Part shown: in pieces, positions 62,133-64,000 of the stretch
Position numbering within the stretch: the first letter of the stretch is position 1
How the letters are laid out: every line of letters starts with the position of its first letter
Source of the DNA: an uncultured Lachnospiraceae bacterium
Lineage (GTDB): Bacteria > Bacillota > Clostridia > Lachnospirales > Lachnospiraceae
Direction of reading: 5' to 3'
NCBI GenBank assembly: GCA_910578115.1
Contig: CAJTPO010000016.1
Location: forward strand, 33,828-97,827
DNA length: 64,000 nt
Position numbers and translations under genes: made by a program
The notes under the pieces: model-generated
Databases searched by the model: none
What the model saw: the letters and a program-made list of their open reading frames with translations, nothing else
What the model was told of the DNA's origin: nothing

Positions 62133-62664
62133 CGAAAATACATCTCGTCGTATTCGCTTTTTATGAACGCATTGTAATATAAAAATATCCGTATAGTTAG
62201 CGGCTATACGGATATGGCAAATTATATGTTTAATTGACAGAAAGACTGTTTTTTCGCACGGATATGTAAAATTGTCCTCTATGGAAGCTAAGATTTTTTT
62301 AACGAATCACAGGCATGTAATATGTAATCGGACACGGCTTTCCTTTCATTATGCCGCATCATCATAAAATAATAACGGCTTTTGAATCACTCAAAACCGC
62401 TACTATGTTACATCGTCCTGTATAACGCAAAGCTACCCAGAACCAATTAACGGTCTTACTATGTCAACGTCTCTGAGAAATATGCGTTTTTTGGTTATAT
62501 GTCAGTATAACTCATTTTCTGATAAATGTCACTGTTTTATTCTCAATTTTGGCAACATGCAGGAGAAATTATGAAACAAATAGACATGAAAAGACAGAGA
62601 ATTTGACGATAAACATATCAAATCCCGGCAATTCTCAAAAAAATCAGAAAAGCCGGGATACTTA
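62133..62664. other. AT-rich gap with palindromes, no gene
   Basis: About 530 bases between the terminator and the integrase stop without a credible frame. It is more AT-rich than the recombinase module. It contains a perfect 12-base palindrome (ATATCCGTATAG, arms 62185-62196 and 62204-62215, 7-base loop), whose minus-strand flank TTTTTATATT makes it terminator-like, and the hairpin listed at 62622-62659. Confidence 0.5.
62622..62659 (-). terminator. Hairpin after the integrase gene
   Basis: Arms ATCCCGGC (62622-62629) and GCCGGGAT (62652-62659) with a 22-base loop lie just after the integrase stop codon. The T tract is inside the loop and the following minus-strand bases are TTGATATG, so termination may be weak. 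Confidence 0.4.
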
Positions 62665-63612
62665 TTACAATAGATCGTTAAGTAAATTCATGCACTTTAC
62701 TTTCTGTTGCAGATTAGCGCTGCCATAGACATTAAGTGTGAATGATACATTTTTGTGACCGAGAATTTCTGAAAGTGACTTGATGTCAAATTCCGGTATC
62801 TCAATCGCCCTTACTGCAAAAGTATGGCGGATTTCATGAAATTTCACTTTTTCCAGTCCATTCCTTTTCAGGAAACGTGAAAAAAACTGTCTGTAGGTGC
62901 GAGGTTCACTAGGTTTGGTTTTACCGGTCAGGAAATAGTGGTTCGGATTGTCCGTATAAAACTTTTTAATGATGTTCATGAGCAGAGACGGAACCGGTAT
63001 TGTCCTTGCGGAAGTCTTTGTTTTTGGAGGCCCGATGTGAAGGTAGGAGCTTTTCTTCCTTTTGTCATAGATTCTCTGAACCGTCTTATTGATATTGATT
63101 GTTTTGTCGGTAAGAGAAATGTCCTTCATCTGAAGCCCGCATAATTCCCCAATACGCACTCCTGTAAACAGGGCAATGAGGATTCCGGCCGTTTTCCGGT
63201 TTAAATCCAAGTAAATGCACTGAATCAACGCCTGCTCCTGGTCTTTAGACAGGGAAACCACCTTTTTAATGCCGAGTTCCTTTGGGTATTCAATCAGATC
63301 CCAATTCAGCAGAGGGATGGCCCGTTCTTTGTAAGCGTATTCCATCGACAATCTGAACACAAGAATAATATCGCGGATTGTCTTGACGGTCAGCCCTCCG
63401 GTTTTGTCCAGCCTGCCCTCATTATGGAGTGTAGATATGTAATTTTGCACATCTGCCTCCGTGATTGTGCCAATTTTGCGCTTGCCGAACTGAGGAATCA
63501 GGTGATTTTCGGCAATGAGCGTAAAGCTGGCGTGTGTTGACGGGGTAATCATTGGCTTCTTCTTATTGAGCCATTCATTAACCAACGTCTTAAATTGTGT
63601 ATTATTAGTCAT
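62665..63612 (-). CDS. Tyrosine recombinase (integrase/invertase type)
   Basis: A 315-residue tyrosine recombinase. An amino-terminal SAM-like DNA-binding domain spans residues 1-100. The catalytic residues are complete: R153 (FTGVRIGELCGL), H259-x-x-R262 (FHEIRHTFAV), H286 (LGHKNVS) and Y296 (NVYGSA). The ATG at 63612 has GGAGG eight bases before it. It is divergent from the partial hsdS gene 58 bases away. Recombinases in this position commonly invert hsdS segments and so vary type I restriction specificity; an element integrase is the alternative. Confidence 0.9.
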   Translation of the reverse strand: MTNNTQFKTLVNEWLNKKKPMITPSTHASFTLIAENHLIPQFGKRKIGTITEADVQNYISTLHNEGRLDKTGGLTVKTIRDIILVFRLSMEYAYKERAIPLLNWDLIEYPKELGIKKVVSLSKDQEQALIQCIYLDLNRKTAGILIALFTGVRIGELCGLQMKDISLTDKTININKTVQRIYDKRKKSSYLHIGPPKTKTSARTIPVPSLLMNIIKKFYTDNPNHYFLTGKTKPSEPRTYRQFFSRFLKRNGLEKVKFHEIRHTFAVRAIEIPEFDIKSLSEILGHKNVSFTLNVYGSANLQQKVKCMNLLNDLL

Positions 63613-63669
63613 ATTGACCACCTCCACAGATATTATCAGTGAAGGGGGAATTATAGCACCATATAATCC

Positions 63670-64000
63670 TTGAGTAACGGTCTCGAAAAGTATCCGAAGC
63701 TGCGGTTTCCGGGGTTTGGGGAACCTATCCAGGCGAAAAAACTATCACGTTATCTCATTGAAAACACAGACAGAAATAAAGCGTTAAAGTATGATAAAAG
63801 TGATGTTCTCTCTGTTTCAGGTGAATTTGGAATTGTAAATCAAATAGCATTTCAAGGACGATCCTTCGCCGGAGAAAGTGTCGCTGAATATCATATTGTA
63901 GAGACCGATGATATTGTATATACTAAAAGTCCATTGAAGGCTAATCCATACGGCATAATTAAAGTTAATAACGGAAATCCTGGCATTGTATCGACTTTAT
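63670..64000 (+). CDS. hsdS: Type I restriction specificity subunit HsdS (partial)
   Basis: The first 110 residues of an HsdS-like protein, cut by the right edge. The opening YPKLRFPGFGEP (about 8-19) is the usual HsdS start, and the sequence continues into a first target-recognition domain (SVSGEFGIVNQIAF, YTKSPLKANPYGII). The likely start is TTG at 63670; a ribosome site (AAGGGGG) lies 20 or more bases before it, too far to be sure, so this may be a silent cassette without proper expression signals. Its divergent neighbour is the tyrosine recombinase. Confidence 0.75.
   Translation, partial: MSNGLEKYPKLRFPGFGEPIQAKKLSRYLIENTDRNKALKYDKSDVLSVSGEFGIVNQIAFQGRSFAGESVAEYHIVETDDIVYTKSPLKANPYGIIKVNNGNPGIVSTL

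Noticed and set aside
1..64000. CRISPR array, rRNA or tRNA genes
   Set aside because: No regularly spaced repeats and no sequence resembling conserved rRNA or tRNA parts was seen by eye.

Overview
The window looks like part of the chromosome of a Gram-positive anaerobe of the Lachnospiraceae/Clostridia type. Evidence: strong AGGAGG-type ribosome sites before most genes, a GPH sugar porter and sulfatase under a LacI regulator, a moderately GC-rich coding style, and a tandem trio of large serine recombinases beside a ParB-like module. This placement is an inference from gene content. No rRNA, tRNA or CRISPR array was seen.

Region 1 (1-4.05 kb): a small catabolic unit read leftward (LacI-type regulator, sulfatase, GPH symporter) with nested LacI-type operators, then one rightward gene of unknown function ending at a strong hairpin terminator.

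Region 2 (4.1-45.8 kb): a very large leftward cell-surface glycan cluster. It holds enzymes for several unusual sugars: a PglF/PglE/PglC-like set for a UDP-4-amino-4,6-dideoxy-HexNAc and its transfer to lipid; a WbpP/WbpO-like pair for UDP-GalNAcA; a WecE transaminase and a PseH-like N-acetyltransferase for a 4-amino-4,6-dideoxy sugar. It also holds four family-4 glycosyltransferases, a GT2 lipid-linked sugar synthase, a GT10 fucosyltransferase-like enzyme, a GT52-like putative nonulosonate transferase, a PglK-like ABC flippase, a WaaL/Wzy-like ligase/polymerase and several large GT-C-like membrane proteins. Decoration genes sit at the distal end: an LTA-synthase-like phosphoglycerol transferase, a Dlt-like set (adenylating ligase, carrier protein, MBOAT, SGNH protein), two formyltransferases, an acyltransferase 3, and an ATP-grasp/PLP-enzyme pair. 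A good promoter at 32.4 kb divides the cluster.

Region 3 (45.9-51.4 kb): an MNT-HEPN pair with a duplicated remnant, divergent promoters and a leader hairpin, then a group IV PLP decarboxylase and a pseudaminic acid synthase (rightward) facing an ATP-grasp enzyme and a CMP-nonulosonate synthetase (leftward). These plausibly supply an activated nonulosonic acid to the GT52-like enzyme at 44.8 kb.

Region 4 (51.6-53.2 kb): decayed genes: a methyltransferase with an apparent internal deletion, a carbohydrate-binding-module-like remnant, and a frameshifted small membrane protein.

Region 5 (53.2-62.1 kb): an integrated-element module read leftward: sigma-like factor, ParB, a ParB-like DUF6551 protein, a DUF6870-type protein, three serine recombinases and a miniature recombinase-like protein lacking the catalytic serine. 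No conjugation genes are visible.

Region 6 (62.1-64 kb): a tyrosine recombinase divergent from the beginning of a type I restriction specificity gene (hsdS) cut by the right edge, a layout typical of shuffling, phase-variable specificity loci.
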